Source: DATKWD01 sp035529695 (GTDB lineage Bacteria > Actinomycetota > Acidimicrobiia > Acidimicrobiales > Salinilacustritrichaceae). From it: DNA of 64,000 bases. The stretch spans positions 62,001 to 126,000 of the forward strand of contig DATKWD010000002.1 of NCBI GenBank assembly GCA_035529695.1. The letters run 5' to 3'. The notes beneath the pieces were generated by a model. It saw only the letters and a program-made list of their open reading frames with translations, did no database searches and was not told the origin of the DNA. The first letter of the stretch is position 1; each line of letters begins with the position of its first letter. Positions 30,301 through 38,452 of this stretch are shown in pieces. A program made the translations under genes and the position numbers.

Positions 30301-31152
30301 TCAGAGCTTGATACCGGGCTGCGGCGTGCCGTGGAAGGCCGTCATCTCGGTGGCTTCCTCGATCGCCGTCACGATGTCACCGAACGCTGACCGGAGCACC
30401 TCGCGGGGCCGGACCATCGCGTACCCGATCTGCAGCCGGCCCTCTCGGATCCGGTAGCGGAGCTGGCAGGTGACCCGGTACCGGTCGCTGCCCTCGTAGG
30501 GCGCGACCCCGATCACGAACTCCTTCGGGATCGTGATGTCGCCCTTCTGGCCGGCCTTCGCCACGGTGGTCTCGTCGTACATGAGCTTCCGCTCGCCCGA
30601 CTGGAGGACGATCGCCTCCTTGAACGCGACCGCCGTGTTGGCTTCGAAGGTGCGTGCCAGCTCCACCATCGTCGCCGCCTCGGGTTCCACGATCTCGAGC
30701 TGGCCGAGCTCGAGGTGCTCGGCGAACTCCTGCTGGCCCATGAGACCCCCGTCCTTGGCGGTCCAGCGGTCCCACTCGGGAGTGTGGCGCAGAGCGAGCG
30801 TCGCCGTGTGGTCATGCCACCCGGCGGTCTCCCCCTCGGGGACGTGCCCGTTGAGGACACCGATGACCTTCGACGCCTCGATGTTGGCGAAGAGCGCCGA
30901 CCCGGGGCCGGCGTGCTCGTTGACGTACCTGCTCAGCGAGTCGTGGGTGTAGAAGATCGCCGGGCCGGTCTTGCGTGGCGGGGCGGCGGCCAGGCCGAGG
31001 GTGTTGACCAGCTCGGTGCGGCCGTTCGCGACGACCATGAACACCTCGCCCGGTTCGACCTTGCGGGGGGCGACGGCCTTCTGTGCCTGCTCGATGATGG
31101 CCGCGGCGTCGCCTGCGGTGGCCTCGAGGATGTTCGTCGTCGGATCGCTCAC
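30301..31152 (-). CDS. DUF2303 (YfdQ-like) protein
   Basis: 283 residues. The string WHDHTATLALRHTPEWDRW and the following MGQQEFAEHLE are the signature of DUF2303. C-terminal beta-rich part YRVTCQLRYRIREGRLQIG. The family is common near recombination genes in phages, but its activity is unknown. ATGA-type overlap with the next upstream gene. Confidence 0.85.
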   Translation of the reverse strand: MSDPTTNILEATAGDAAAIIEQAQKAVAPRKVEPGEVFMVVANGRTELVNTLGLAAAPPRKTGPAIFYTHDSLSRYVNEHAGPGSALFANIEASKVIGVLNGHVPEGETAGWHDHTATLALRHTPEWDRWTAKDGGLMGQQEFAEHLELGQLEIVEPEAATMVELARTFEANTAVAFKEAIVLQSGERKLMYDETTVAKAGQKGDITIPKEFVIGVAPYEGSDRYRVTCQLRYRIREGRLQIGYAMVRPREVLRSAFGDIVTAIEEATEMTAFHGTPQPGIKL

Positions 31153-31523
31153 GATCCCACCTCCCTGATCTCCCCGGTCTCGGGGTCGACTTCCTTGTCT
31201 GGCGGCGGCGTGCTCACGTCACGGAGCGGCAGCCGGGGTTGCATCGGGTTGTCGCGGGAGAGGTTGCAGTCCTCGTCCACGAAGTAGAGCGACGGGTCGC
31301 GGTCGGCCTCGGGGAGCGTGACGGCGATCTTGTCCTTCACGATCACCATCTGCCCTTCGGGCTTCACCGAGATCGTGAGCGTCATCTTCCCGCTCTTGCC
31401 GGTGTCGGTCACCGCCTCGAGCAACGCGTTGAGCGCGTCGCCGAGCTCGAGGTGCGTCAGCCCGTTGCGCTGATCGGCCAGGAAGTCGGCGAATGGCCGA
31501 ACCTGGCGGTCGGATTCTGGCAT
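31149..31523 (-). CDS. 124-residue acidic protein beside DUF2303
   Basis: MPESDRQVRPFADFLADQRN. A helical N-terminus, then two strands (MTLTISVKPEGQMVIVKDKI) and a long acidic, proline-rich tail (DKEVDPETGEIREVGS). Acidic tails of this kind occur in ssDNA-binding partners, but nothing more is recognised. A ribosome site is present (GAGGAGGACCCACC). Confidence 0.7.
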   Translation of the reverse strand: MPESDRQVRPFADFLADQRNGLTHLELGDALNALLEAVTDTGKSGKMTLTISVKPEGQMVIVKDKIAVTLPEADRDPSLYFVDEDCNLSRDNPMQPRLPLRDVSTPPPDKEVDPETGEIREVGS

Positions 31524-31557
31524 GGTGGGTCCTCCTCTTTCTGTGGTTGTGGTGAGG

Positions 31558-32136
31558 TCAGGCCGGGTGGTGGACGAACTGGTCGATCATCGCCGCGTAG
31601 GCGCGCCACTCGGCGAGGTGCATGCGGGCGTCGTCCAGGCCCCGGTGGTTCTTGAGGTCGCCGTCGCCCGACTCGGGGACGAGGTCGCCTCGCCCGGCGA
31701 GCCACAGGCCGCGGCGGATGACGCCCACGTCGAGGTGCGGGTACTGGAGCCACGCCTCGAGGGTGGGCATCTGACGGTGAACGAACCGGCGATCGAAGTG
31801 CGAGACGCCCGAGCCGGCCAGCAGCACCCGGTGAGGCTTCGCCCCGTTCGGCACGAGGACCGATTCGATGAGCATCGCCTCTACCTCGACCAGCGAGAGC
31901 GGCGACCGCTCGACCGCCTCGAGCAGACCGTTCCCGGTGTGCATTTCGAGCACGAAGTCGTTCATCAGGTGAGCGACCGTCGCCGGGTAGTGGACGACCC
32001 CGCTGAACTCGGAGAGCGTTTCGAACGGCGGGTCGACCCCGGTGAGGATCGATCCGACTTCAAGGATCTTGTCCTCGGCCTCGTCGGTGCCGGTGGTCTC
32101 CAGGTCAAACCAGAGGAGGTGCTTCGCTTCAGGCAT
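31558..32136 (-). CDS. DEDDh exonuclease, oligoribonuclease-like
   Basis: 192 residues. ExoI LLWFDLETTG (Asp and Glu), ExoII HFDRRFV and ExoIII HRGLDDARMHL give the four acidic residues plus His of the DEDDh class. Size and spacing fit Orn, a 3'-5' exonuclease for short RNA, though DNA substrates are possible. ATG 32136 follows AAAGGAGACGGCGA. Confidence 0.88.
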   Translation of the reverse strand: MPEAKHLLWFDLETTGTDEAEDKILEVGSILTGVDPPFETLSEFSGVVHYPATVAHLMNDFVLEMHTGNGLLEAVERSPLSLVEVEAMLIESVLVPNGAKPHRVLLAGSGVSHFDRRFVHRQMPTLEAWLQYPHLDVGVIRRGLWLAGRGDLVPESGDGDLKNHRGLDDARMHLAEWRAYAAMIDQFVHHPA

Positions 32137-32164
32137 TCGCCGTCTCCTTTATCGGTGCCGGTGG

Positions 32165-32180
32165 ACCGTAGCACCGCACC
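32165..32180 (-). promoter_or_regulatory. Promoter of the exonuclease gene
   Basis: Minus-strand GGTGCTACGGTCC contains -10 TACGGT (complement of 32165-32170) in the class II context GCTACGGT, without a full second arm. It gives a ~22-nt leader. Confidence 0.5.
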
Positions 32181-32198
32181 CGGAGTAGTTGCGGGTCC

Positions 32199-32218
32199 GT
32201 AGCCTTCGGAGCTACAGT
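32199..32218 (+). promoter_or_regulatory. Class II palindromic promoter
   Basis: CCGTAGC ... GCTACAG, arms at 32199-32203 and 32211-32215, with -10 TACAGT at 32213-32218. About 25 nt of leader with AGGAGG precedes ATG 32250. Divergent from the exonuclease promoter. Confidence 0.55.
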
Positions 32219-32249
32219 CGTCGGGACCGCCAAACCAGGAGGAGCCGAC

Positions 32250-32534
32250 ATGGCTGCGACACCCGGAAATGACAACTACTCGGCAGGGTTGGTACTCGCC
32301 GAGCTCGCCGACCATTGGGCGATCGGTGAGTGGATCACCGACGGAGCCCTCACGGTGATGCCGAGCGCCCAGCCGCGGTACGCCGCGCTGAGCACGGGCG
32401 AGAAGAACATCGTGGACATCGCTTGGGCGATGCAGCAGGGCCGGTGGGACTTCCCGGTGGTGAAGGTGCTGGAGCTGGACTCGGGCTGGCGCGAGATCGT
32501 GATGGCAGCGATCTCGGCGCGGGTCCTCGCGTAA
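32250..32534 (+). CDS. 94-residue hypothetical protein
   Basis: MAATPGNDNYSAGLVLAELA. Helical bundle-like (GLVLAELADHWAIGEWI, TGEKNIVDIAWAMQQGRW) with a C-terminal helix. A start-associated-like CCAGGAGGAGCCGACATGGC precedes it. No family is recognised. First gene of the plus-strand block. Confidence 0.7.
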   Translation: MAATPGNDNYSAGLVLAELADHWAIGEWITDGALTVMPSAQPRYAALSTGEKNIVDIAWAMQQGRWDFPVVKVLELDSGWREIVMAAISARVLA

Positions 32535-32543
32535 CCTCGCGGC

Positions 32544-33491
32544 ATGGGCACCAACGCCTTCAACGGTCAGGGGGATCCGTTCGGGTCCGGCTCGGTCGTG
32601 ATCCCCGACGTTCCGACGCCGCTCGTCGCGTACCGCCAGTGGCAGGTCCAGTGGGGCCAGATCCCGGTTGAGGCTTCCGGGGCGTTCCCGTTCCCGGTTG
32701 GTGGCGACTCGCGGCTCCAGTCGACGTACAACCACGGGGTGTGGGAGCCGGGTCGCGAGGCGCGGGCGGGGTGCCCGTGGTCGGACGGCGACCATCACCC
32801 CCAAGTGGTCGAGAATGGGATGATCCGGTTCCCGTTCGGGGTCCCGGCCCGGTACACCTATCCCGACCGCGACGTGTGCCGGGCGTGCCCGTCGCCGACG
32901 GCCGCGGGTCATGAGGGGTACGGCTGCGGGATCTACGGGTTCAAGCTGCCCGGCAAGCTTGCCGCCGAGTCGCCGCTGATCTCGAGGGCGTGGGGCCGGA
33001 TCGAGATGTGGGGCACCGTCTACGACCACGACTACGGCTACCGCGGGTCCCACGCCCGGGTGACCGGCATCGGCCTCCCCTTGGCCTTCGCCGATCGGAA
33101 CGGGTGGGAGCTGGCGATGGTCGGGAGCCGCTCGAGTCAGCGCCACATGCTCGACTACCTCGCCGCCCTCTCGTTCCTGGCGCAGATCTACCGTGTGCCG
33201 CTTCTCAGGCCCCGCTCGGCGGTATCCGTCGAGGAGGTCTACCGGATGGCCTTAGCGGGCCGTGAGACGCCTGTCGTGGTCGATGAGGAGGTCGATCCGA
33301 TCCATTACGCCCGCGAGCTGATGGCGAACGGCTACGAACCGGATCTCGGTGCCCGAGCTCGGAAGCACCGCGAGGTCATGGAGCTGACCGCGGTCCAGTC
33401 GATGAGCGGCGAAGCGAACATGCGCCGGCTGATCGAGATGCTCCACCTCGACCCCGCCGACTTCGGCCTCGAGGACGACGATGGCGAGTGA
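32544..33491 (+). CDS. 315-residue protein with Cys-rich actinobacterial domain, copy 1
   Basis: MGTNAFNGQGDPFGSGSVVI. The central domain holds CRACPSPTAAGHEGYGCGIY followed by GRIEMWGTVYDHDYGYRGSH. The order VAYRQW, CxxC, HxGYGCGIY, EMWGTVYxH, GYR also occurs in the next gene, so the pair is paralogous. The C-terminus is helical and charged. This domain is seen in actinobacterial proteins of unknown function; a metal or nucleotide site is possible. Overlaps the next gene by 11 nt. Confidence 0.75.
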   Translation: MGTNAFNGQGDPFGSGSVVIPDVPTPLVAYRQWQVQWGQIPVEASGAFPFPVGGDSRLQSTYNHGVWEPGREARAGCPWSDGDHHPQVVENGMIRFPFGVPARYTYPDRDVCRACPSPTAAGHEGYGCGIYGFKLPGKLAAESPLISRAWGRIEMWGTVYDHDYGYRGSHARVTGIGLPLAFADRNGWELAMVGSRSSQRHMLDYLAALSFLAQIYRVPLLRPRSAVSVEEVYRMALAGRETPVVVDEEVDPIHYARELMANGYEPDLGARARKHREVMELTAVQSMSGEANMRRLIEMLHLDPADFGLEDDDGE

Positions 33492-34428
33492 CCCGTCGTC
33501 GCCGATGTGGCCGCTCGACTTCGGCGAGGGGTTCCGGGTTCCTGATGTGCCCGAGCCGATCGTCGGCTACCGGTGGTGGGTGCGAGCTGGCGGCCAGGGC
33601 CACCCGCTGCTCCTCTCGCCGCGCACCCGCCTGCCTTGGCGTCCCGGCGAACCGACGCGAGCGTTCTGCGTTCCGGGTTCGCACAACGGTGGCCGCGACG
33701 CTGCGTGCTCGAGGTGCCCGTGCCCTGGCGACGCGGCGAACCACGACGGGTACGGGTGCGGCCTCTACGCCTACCGGTCGCTGAAGGCGTTGCTCCACGA
33801 GATCGAGTTCCCGACCCACAAGCTCGGCGTGTTCAATTCGGGCTGGCAGGTGGTGGTCGGTCAGGTCGAGCTGTGGGGCGACGTGTACGAGCATGTCAAG
33901 GGGTACCGGGCGCAGTTCGCGAGGCCGTCGAAGCTGTTCGTCTATCCGCCGCCGGGGGATCATCAGTCGATCGATCCCGCGCTGATCGCCGAGCTCGCCG
34001 ACGGGATTGACATGGCCCCGTCGGCGCTCGAGCTGGTGACGATCGCGGCCGAGGTGAGGCGTGTGGCACCGGCTGATCTTGAGGCGTTGGGCGAGGTGTA
34101 CGAGATCCCGGTGGAGCCGTTCCCGATGTCGGCGGCCGAGGTGAACCGCGAGGTAGCGCAGTTCATGGCGTCGGTGTTCGCCGAGGTGAGGCGCTCCGCT
34201 GCGAGTCAGGTGCGAGCGTCGATGCCGGGCCGGCTCTCCGTGGTCGGCCACGTCGTCGGCCTGGTCGCCGCGTTGCTGTTCCTCGGATCGGACCTGGCGT
34301 CGGCCAGTTGGTTCGGGGTGGTGCTGTGGACGGCGATGGCCGGGATCTACCTGCACTGGCTCGTGAAGTACGGCGTGCGTCGGCGAGTGATCGGCGCGCT
34401 CGAGATGGAGGAGGACGAAGATGGGTGA
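33481..34428 (+). CDS. 315-residue paralogue of the preceding gene with membrane tail
   Basis: MASDPSSPMWPLDFGEGFRV. Same core as its neighbour: CSRCPCPGDAANHDGYGCGL, then GQVELWGDVYEHVKGYRAQF. It differs at the C-terminus, where two hydrophobic helices (VVGLVAALLFLGSDL and WFGVVLWTAMAGIYLHW) suggest membrane anchoring. The pair may be one soluble and one membrane version of the same sensor-like protein (inference). Confidence 0.75.
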   Translation: MASDPSSPMWPLDFGEGFRVPDVPEPIVGYRWWVRAGGQGHPLLLSPRTRLPWRPGEPTRAFCVPGSHNGGRDAACSRCPCPGDAANHDGYGCGLYAYRSLKALLHEIEFPTHKLGVFNSGWQVVVGQVELWGDVYEHVKGYRAQFARPSKLFVYPPPGDHQSIDPALIAELADGIDMAPSALELVTIAAEVRRVAPADLEALGEVYEIPVEPFPMSAAEVNREVAQFMASVFAEVRRSAASQVRASMPGRLSVVGHVVGLVAALLFLGSDLASASWFGVVLWTAMAGIYLHWLVKYGVRRRVIGALEMEEDEDG

Positions 34429-34555
34429 GATCGGGAAGCCGATTCGGGAGGAACCGCTGGTGGTGCCAGCCCCGGCGACGGAGCCGGCGAGGCGCGAGCC
34501 GTCACCCGCGACGCCTTCGACGCCAGTCCCTGAGCGGGAACCGGTCTCGACGTGA
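34421..34555 (+). CDS. 44-residue Pro/Glu-rich protein
   Basis: MGEIGKPIREEPLVVPAPA at the start, then a proline, alanine and arginine-rich tail (EPARREPSPATPSTPVPERE). Short proteins opening with IG.P.RE..VVP.P are common in actinophages; the role is unknown. It overlaps the upstream gene by 8 nt and the next start by GTGA. Confidence 0.65.
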   Translation: MGEIGKPIREEPLVVPAPATEPARREPSPATPSTPVPEREPVST

Positions 34556-34695
34556 GCTGGGAACTGCTGGCCGGCGTCGGGGCTGTGGTGGCGCTCGGTT
34601 GTGGTGGTGGTCCGGTTCATCTGGCGGAATTGGCGCTGAGCTCGGGGGCGTTTCCGCTGGTCAGCGAGTTGTTCCCCGAGAACCCCCGTTTGTAG
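34552..34695 (+). CDS. 47-residue hydrophobic protein ending in the regulatory region
   Basis: GTG at a GTGA overlap: MSWELLAGVGAVVALGCGGG, ending SGAFPLVSELFPENPRL. The first 20 residues are hydrophobic. The stop TAG (34693-34695) lies in the palindrome of the next promoter, and the coding sequence includes the TGACCAGCG element. The coupling supports it, but it may be fortuitous. Confidence 0.4.
   Translation: MSWELLAGVGAVVALGCGGGPVHLAELALSSGAFPLVSELFPENPRL
34645..34688 (-). repeat. TGACCAGCG-family element
   Basis: Minus strand GGGGGTTCTCGGGGAACAAC then TCGCTGACCAGCGGAAACGC, core at 34656-34663, with GGTTCTCGGGGAACA able to form a hairpin. About 27 bp upstream of the RNA A promoter, inverted relative to it, as for copy 1. 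Confidence 0.7.
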
Positions 34696-34724
34696 TTGAT
34701 TCGGCTACAGCGGTATGCCATGCT
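34691..34724 (+). promoter_or_regulatory. Class I palindromic promoter of large RNA A
   Basis: TGTAG/CTACA arms at 34691-34709, -35 TTGATT at 34696-34701, a 17-bp spacer and -10 CATGCT at 34719-34724. The conserved GTCCTCGT follows directly. Confidence 0.75.
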
Positions 34725-34725
34725 G

Positions 34726-36119
34726 GTCCTCGTCGGGAAGCCCCCACATACCCGGCAAGCAAGTAGGGGCGAGTCGCAACAGCGGCGGGCAGCACCAGCC
34801 ACCGGTGAGACCACCCGAGAGGGGGCAGGGGAGCCAACCCCGGCAGTAGCGAACAAGGCAGACCGAGGGGGAAGCCCTCGGAGCGCCGATCGCCTGGCGC
34901 TCGTACCAAGTGAGGCGAACCGATCGAGAGCACCTTGATCGGGCTTGGCACCTCGGAGGTACCGCCCCGAAGTAACGCCAACGACTCCAGCCCTGACGGC
35001 TAACGACCACGACTCACCCCTCGAGGTGAGCGACCCCTGAACGAAGGCTGGACGAGGTCGAAAAGGCAAAGCGAGTGAACGAGGAGAACGAGCCGAAGAA
35101 CCCCGGATGAGAACCACGGAGCTGCAGCGAAGTGGGGAGAGCATGGGGGTCGGAGGCTCGGGCCAAGCCCGATCAAGGTGCTCACGATCGGGAAGCTCGA
35201 CCGGCCGCCTCGGTGGGCCGAGCGTCACAGACACGGGGTTCGAACCCCCGGCTAGGCACGAGCAAGTGCCAACCTCCTTCGGCCCTGCCGCTCGGAGCGC
35301 CTCCCCGGCATGGGGTAGCGGAGACGGAACCAGATGCGACGCTCGCTCCACCGAGGCGGCTGGTCGAGAGCAGAGTCGGTGGCCCTCATGGGGTCATCGG
35401 GTCAGCGAGCTCAGGACTCGCCCGCAGTAATGCCCTCGGGAACACCGGGGGCCGTGGCCGAGCTGGAACCTCCTCCCCCTGCCGGTAACGCGGGCAGGGG
35501 CATGGGACATGCCAGCGACGCTGCGAGGGCGGAGGAAATGGGAGCATGCCAAACCGGCCCGAGAGGGTGGGCAACACGCAAGCGGTGGCGAAGCCCTTCT
35601 AGAGCTGAGAGGTCGGCGTCGAGCGATCGGCGCAGCAGCGTAAACCCGGCGACGAGCCGGGGTGGTCGGCCTAGCATCGCAACCCCGGTGAACCCATGAA
35701 GGTCACCGACTCGAGCTGCTACGCCAGCGTCGGACCCGACTCGGGGGCGGCGACTTCAGCGAACCGATCCAAGACCAAGTAGGCCGGCGACTCCCCTCCG
35801 GGGCGAGCGCCGACGAACGTGCGGACACCGGTCGACTCGGAGCGCCACCGCGAGGGAGACCGGTGAAGGGGTGGCTGGCTGAGGAACCTCCCCCAAGAGG
35901 GCCCCGGCGTGCGCGGTTGAGACAACCCAAGCGTCGGGAAGCGGTACCAAGGAACACGGCTAAGTAGTCCAGCCGGTGAGGGGGCCGGGAGCGAGTGATC
36001 GCCCGGGTGTGATGAGCATGGGAGACGGCCAGCGAGCAGGCCCGATGGATACGTCTGGCCGCGCTCAACACCTCCCACCGAAGCTCCTCGGGGCCGGCGT
36101 TGGCGTAGCAGCTCGAGGG
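34726..36119 (+). ncRNA. Large noncoding RNA A (about 1.4 kb)
   Basis: Between the promoter at 34691-34724 and the terminator at 36120-36154 no frame looks coding. The RNA starts GTCCTCGTCGGGAAGCCCCC and shares its first ~130 nt in pieces and order with RNA B: GGGAAGCCCCCACA, ACCCGG, GGGGCGAGTCGC, GGTGAGACCAC, GCGAACAAGGCA, then AAGGCAAAGCG and GAACGAGC. Multiple strong stems are visible (for example GGGCTT/AAGCCC types around 35155-35170). A T-arm-like hairpin CGGGG-TTCGAAC-CCCCG lies at 35234-35250. Highly structured, unusually long, phage-borne: GOLLD or ROOL are the nearest known classes, or it is new. Confidence 0.7.
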
Positions 36120-36154
36120 GCCCTCGGCTTCGGCCGGGGGCTTCTTCTCGTTCC
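36120..36154 (+). terminator. Intrinsic terminator of large RNA A
   Basis: A 9-bp stem GCCCTCGGC/GCCGGGGGC (36120-36128 and 36133-36141) with a TTCG loop, followed by TTCTTCTCGTTCC. Same tetraloop design as the RNA B terminator. Confidence 0.75.
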
Positions 36155-36198
36155 GGGGTTCCTGTTCCGTGGCCCTCGGCTGGAATAGGCTGGCCCGC

Positions 36199-37281
36199 AT
36201 GGATCGCCAGATCATCACCGACACCTCCCGCGTTTCGCCCGGATCGGTGCCCGAGCAGCGGCTGCTGGCGAAGCTCATGGCCGACGGGTACGCCCACATC
36301 CGAACCGGGTCCTGCGACTCGCCGGTCGATCTCACCGAGGTCCGACCCGTGCTTGAGAAGGCCTTCGGGGCCGCCGCGGTCGAAGCCGAGGGGTGCGGCG
36401 GCGGAACGTCGCTCCTCCTCGAGGACGGCGGCGGGGTGTTGTGGGTCGAATACTCGCCGCGGTGGCACGAGTGGCATTGGGCCGTCGCGTCGAACCTGGC
36501 GTCGAACACCGAGCGGTGGGCCGCCGCGATGACCGGGATGCTCCCCCCGTTCGAAGCGGTCAGCGACGACGGTCGGCTCTACACGAACTTTTGGGCGAAG
36601 CACCCGATGGCCGGCGGGTACTCGTATCTGCGGCCGATCGAGGTCCAGGGCTGGTCGGAGATCGCCGGGAACTACCCCGAGTCGGTCCGGGCCGAGCTCG
36701 GGAAGCTCGTCACGATGCGCGACCCGGGGGCTGGCGGCAAGCTGGTGCTCCTTCATGGGCCGCCGGGTACCGGCAAGACCCGGTCGATCATGGCGCTCCT
36801 GGCCGCGTGGCGCGAGTGGTGCGAGCCGCACGTCATCACCGACCCCGACTCGTTCTTCAACCACCTCGACTACATGAACGACGTGATCCTCGGCGGCGGC
36901 TTCGATGACGGCCGGTGGCGGGTGCTCATCGTGGAGGACGGCGACGAGTTCATGGACGTCGACGCCAAGAGTCGAACCGGGCAGGCGCTCAGCCGGCTGC
37001 TCAACCTCGGCGACGGGATCGTCGGCCAAGGGCTGAACGTGCTGACCATCATCACGACGAACGTCGAGATGGGTTCGCTGAATCCGGCGGTGGCGAGGAC
37101 GGGGCGTTGCATGACGAACCTCCACTACCCTGCCTTCGACCAGGCCGAGGCCGAGTCGTGGCTGGCTTCCCGCCAGCTCGAGGGTGTCGAGGTTCCCGAG
37201 GACGGGATGACGCTGGCCGATCTGTACGGGGCGAAGCGTCGCTCCGACCATCTGGCCGACGTGCTCGGCCGATTCGACTGA
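36199..37281 (+). CDS. DUF5925-type AAA ATPase, copy 1
   Basis: 360 residues from ATG 36199, 7 nt after a TAGGCT -10 (leaderless). The N-terminal DUF5925-like half ends NFWAKHPMAGGY. The AAA domain has Walker A LLHGPPGTGKT (near residue 195), Walker B VLIVEDGDEF, sensor-1 IITTNVEM and arginine-finger-type AVARTGRC. These ATPases occur in actinobacteria; their substrate is unknown. The second copy follows after 11 nt. Confidence 0.85.
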   Translation: MDRQIITDTSRVSPGSVPEQRLLAKLMADGYAHIRTGSCDSPVDLTEVRPVLEKAFGAAAVEAEGCGGGTSLLLEDGGGVLWVEYSPRWHEWHWAVASNLASNTERWAAAMTGMLPPFEAVSDDGRLYTNFWAKHPMAGGYSYLRPIEVQGWSEIAGNYPESVRAELGKLVTMRDPGAGGKLVLLHGPPGTGKTRSIMALLAAWREWCEPHVITDPDSFFNHLDYMNDVILGGGFDDGRWRVLIVEDGDEFMDVDAKSRTGQALSRLLNLGDGIVGQGLNVLTIITTNVEMGSLNPAVARTGRCMTNLHYPAFDQAEAESWLASRQLEGVEVPEDGMTLADLYGAKRRSDHLADVLGRFD

Positions 37282-37292
37282 GGAGAACCGAC

Positions 37293-38387
37293 ATGGCCGA
37301 GGTCACGCTCACGCTGCCGGTGACGAACACGTCACCCGCGGGGGTCCCGCTGGACCGCATCAACGCTGCGATCGCCGCCGGCGAGTTCGAGCTGGTGCGA
37401 GCGCACCGCTTCTACTCGCTGACGCCGTGGGACGACGTGAAGACGTTCATCTCCAGGGTCGCGACGGTGAAGTACGAGGCCAGCATCGGCTACGAGACGA
37501 CGCTCCTCGCCGAGACCGAGGACTCGGTGATCGCCCTGTCGTGCGAGTGGGGCGACGAGTGGACGCTGATCTGCGCGGTCCGCGCCGACGCTCGAGCGCA
37601 GAAGTGGATCGCGTCGATGGCGTCGATGCTCCCCGAGCCGCCTCCCCCGCCGCCGCCGCCACCGCGTCCCGACAACATGGTGCCGGTCATGTTCTGGATG
37701 CAGAACCCGATGACCGGTGGCGCGTACGCTCGCCGCCGCGACATCGAGGTCCAGAAGTTCGAGGACGTCGCCGAGAACTACCCGGCCTCGACCCGCGCCG
37801 AGCTCGCCGAGCTCATGGCGCTCGAGGAGCCGGGGGCCGGCGGGAAGCTCGTGCTGTTCCACGGCCCTCCGGGGACCGGGAAGACGCGGGCGATCCTGTC
37901 GCTGATCTCGGAGTGGCGTGACTGGTGCGCCGCTTCGGTGGTGACCGACGCCGACCGGTTCTTCGGCGACCCGACGTACCTCAACGACCTGCTCTTCGAC
38001 TCGGCTGGCCGCAAGGACTGGCTGCTGCTGGTCATCGAGGACGGCGACGAGTTCATGAACGTCGGGTCCCGAGAGTCGAAGGGCCAGGACGTCGCCCGGC
38101 TGCTGAACGTGGCCGACGGCATCATCGGCCAGGGCCTCAACGTCCTGACGTTGATCACCACGAACGTGGCGATGGACGAGCTGAACCCGGCGGTCGTGAG
38201 GACCGGCCGGTGCATGTCGAATCTGCAGTTCCCGGGGTTCGGCGAGGGCGAGGCCGCGGAGTGGCTCGAGGCCCACGGGGTCGACTACTCGGACGAGGAT
38301 CTCGGCGGTTCGACCTTGGCCGAGCTGTACGAGCTGGTGCGCCGGACCGAGCGGGCGCAGAAGGCTCTGGCCCGTTTCGCCGACTAG
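37293..38387 (+). CDS. DUF5925-type AAA ATPase, copy 2
   Basis: 364 residues, MAEVTLTLPVTNTSPAGVPL, with the ribosome site AGGAGAACCGAC. Domain order is as in copy 1: N-terminal half, a polyproline linker (PPPPPPPPPRPDNM), PVMFWMQNPMTGG, then LFHGPPGTGKTRAIL, LVIEDGDEFMN, ITTNVAMDELNP and VRTGRCMSN. The copies have diverged, with different N-termini but near-identical ATPase cores, which fits a heteromeric ring (inference). Confidence 0.85.
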   Translation: MAEVTLTLPVTNTSPAGVPLDRINAAIAAGEFELVRAHRFYSLTPWDDVKTFISRVATVKYEASIGYETTLLAETEDSVIALSCEWGDEWTLICAVRADARAQKWIASMASMLPEPPPPPPPPPRPDNMVPVMFWMQNPMTGGAYARRRDIEVQKFEDVAENYPASTRAELAELMALEEPGAGGKLVLFHGPPGTGKTRAILSLISEWRDWCAASVVTDADRFFGDPTYLNDLLFDSAGRKDWLLLVIEDGDEFMNVGSRESKGQDVARLLNVADGIIGQGLNVLTLITTNVAMDELNPAVVRTGRCMSNLQFPGFGEGEAAEWLEAHGVDYSDEDLGGSTLAELYELVRRTERAQKALARFAD

Positions 38388-38405
38388 CCGGCGTCCTTGC
38401 TGCCT

Positions 38406-38425
38406 GTAGCTTCGCAGGCTACGAT
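38406..38425 (+). promoter_or_regulatory. Class II palindromic promoter
   Basis: GTAGC (38406-38410) and GCTAC (38418-38422) around TTCGCAG, with -10 TACGAT at 38420-38425. A leader of ~25 nt ends in CCGGAGGAAC before ATGATG. Confidence 0.55.
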
Positions 38426-38452
38426 CCACCGGTACCCGACAACCGGAGGAAC

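Noticed and set aside
35170..35280. A full tRNA around the T-arm-like hairpin in RNA A
   Set aside because: No acceptor, D or anticodon stem with a 7-nt loop could be drawn, so only a T-arm-like hairpin is reported.
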